Shown: positions 23,841-23,954 of the stretch, one piece after another | Numbering within the stretch: the stretch's first letter is position 1 | Layout of the letters: every line of letters starts with the position of its first letter | Assembly: GCA_000383735.1 (NCBI GenBank) | Contig: KB912168.1 | Span: 1-23,954, forward strand | Reading direction: 5' to 3' | Length of the DNA: 23,954 nucleotides | Origin: Verrucomicrobia bacterium SCGC AAA164-M04 | GTDB lineage: Bacteria > Verrucomicrobiota > Verrucomicrobiae > Verrucomicrobiales > Akkermansiaceae | Program-made: the position numbers and the translations under genes | The notes under the pieces: generated by a model | What the model was told of the DNA's origin: nothing | Database searches by the model: none | The model's input: the letters and a program-made list of their open reading frames with translations, nothing else

Positions 23841-23954
23841 GCGCGGCGCACCGTCGAGACTATGCGCGGCTCGCTGTCTCAAATAGACAGTGCAGTCAGC
23901 GCAAGGCCTCCAGCTACTTTCGCCTGCACCGATCCACCTTGCGTTATCGTCCGA
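23834..23954 (+). CDS. IS3-family transposase OrfB, N-terminal start (window edge)
   Basis: In the -1 frame after the slippery site the sequence reads AVSAAHRRDYARLAVSNRQC, then SSYFRLHRSTLRYRP. This is the HTH_21-type beginning of IS3 OrfB, which precedes the DDE catalytic domain. The window ends before the catalytic region, so activity cannot be judged. No independent start codon is obvious; synthesis as an OrfAB fusion is likely. Confidence 0.8.

Larger units (their letters stand above)
23502..23954 (+). mobile_element. IS3-family insertion sequence, partial copy (right)
   Basis: The element starts at 23502 with TGGCCGCCGCCAAAG, the same terminus as the left copy but in opposite orientation, and runs off the window. 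It holds orfA, an A7G slippery site and the beginning of orfB, the standard arrangement of IS3 elements. The two copies are identical over the 232 bases that can be compared. The 155 bases between it and the start of the voltage-sensor/TAXI gene hold no gene; they probably contain that operon's promoter. Confidence 0.93.

Overview
The window is about 24 kb of bacterial DNA with dense, mostly intact genes on both strands. No rRNA, tRNA or CRISPR array was seen. The organism is probably a marine bacterium of the Planctomycetota-Verrucomicrobiota group. That rests only on the family of 23-residue leucine-rich-like repeat proteins, the AddAB-like pair lacking an AddB Walker motif, and mostly weak Shine-Dalgarno sites, so it is inference. 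Both ends of the window lie inside copies of one IS3-family element in inverted orientation, so the 23.3 kb between them (about 233-23501) is bracketed by IS copies reading outward.

Layout. (1) 252-7370, minus strand: a GYF_2/MshEN-domain protein, then an AddB-like nuclease and an AddA-like helicase-nuclease, probably one operon. (2) 7562-11471, plus strand: three genes carrying degenerate or clear copies of the 23-residue repeat. (3) 11544-14010, minus strand: a small membrane protein, a decayed repeat remnant, and a large repeat gene broken by a G10 run. (4) 14354-18104, plus strand: a repeat gene broken by a G9 run whose downstream half encodes an acyl-carrier-protein-like domain lacking its serine; an HU/IHF-family protein; a retron (msr-msd RNA and reverse transcriptase); and another repeat gene with a frameshifted tail. 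(5) 18280-23346, minus strand: a decayed Sel1-repeat gene, then an operon reading voltage-sensor/TAXI fusion, single-domain voltage-gated cation channel, and a 671-residue repeat protein.

The dominant theme is the family of cytoplasmic repeat proteins. It is built from a recognisable N-terminal cap (MAKKFLxD...ITDEAAEVLSK), 23-residue repeats (LxLDGLTELSD then AAAESLSKHKG) and a C-terminal cap (KGKINGxxPAKWV). Internal caps show that the longer members are concatenated modules. Two members each carry a G tract that is one base too long at the same point of the repeat. Both would read through as full-length proteins with one G fewer, as expected for slipped-strand phase variation or for recurrent inactivation.

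How the genes might act together is inference. The retron and the AddAB-like complex have the look of a defence island. Characterised retrons such as Ec48 respond to inhibition of RecBCD, so an AddAB-like complex nearby is suggestive. No known retron effector is adjacent: the flanking genes are the HU-like protein, the repeat/ACP-like protein and another repeat protein, which makes them candidate new partners. The channel operon shows that a repeat protein can also be linked to membrane excitability or ligand-sensing proteins.
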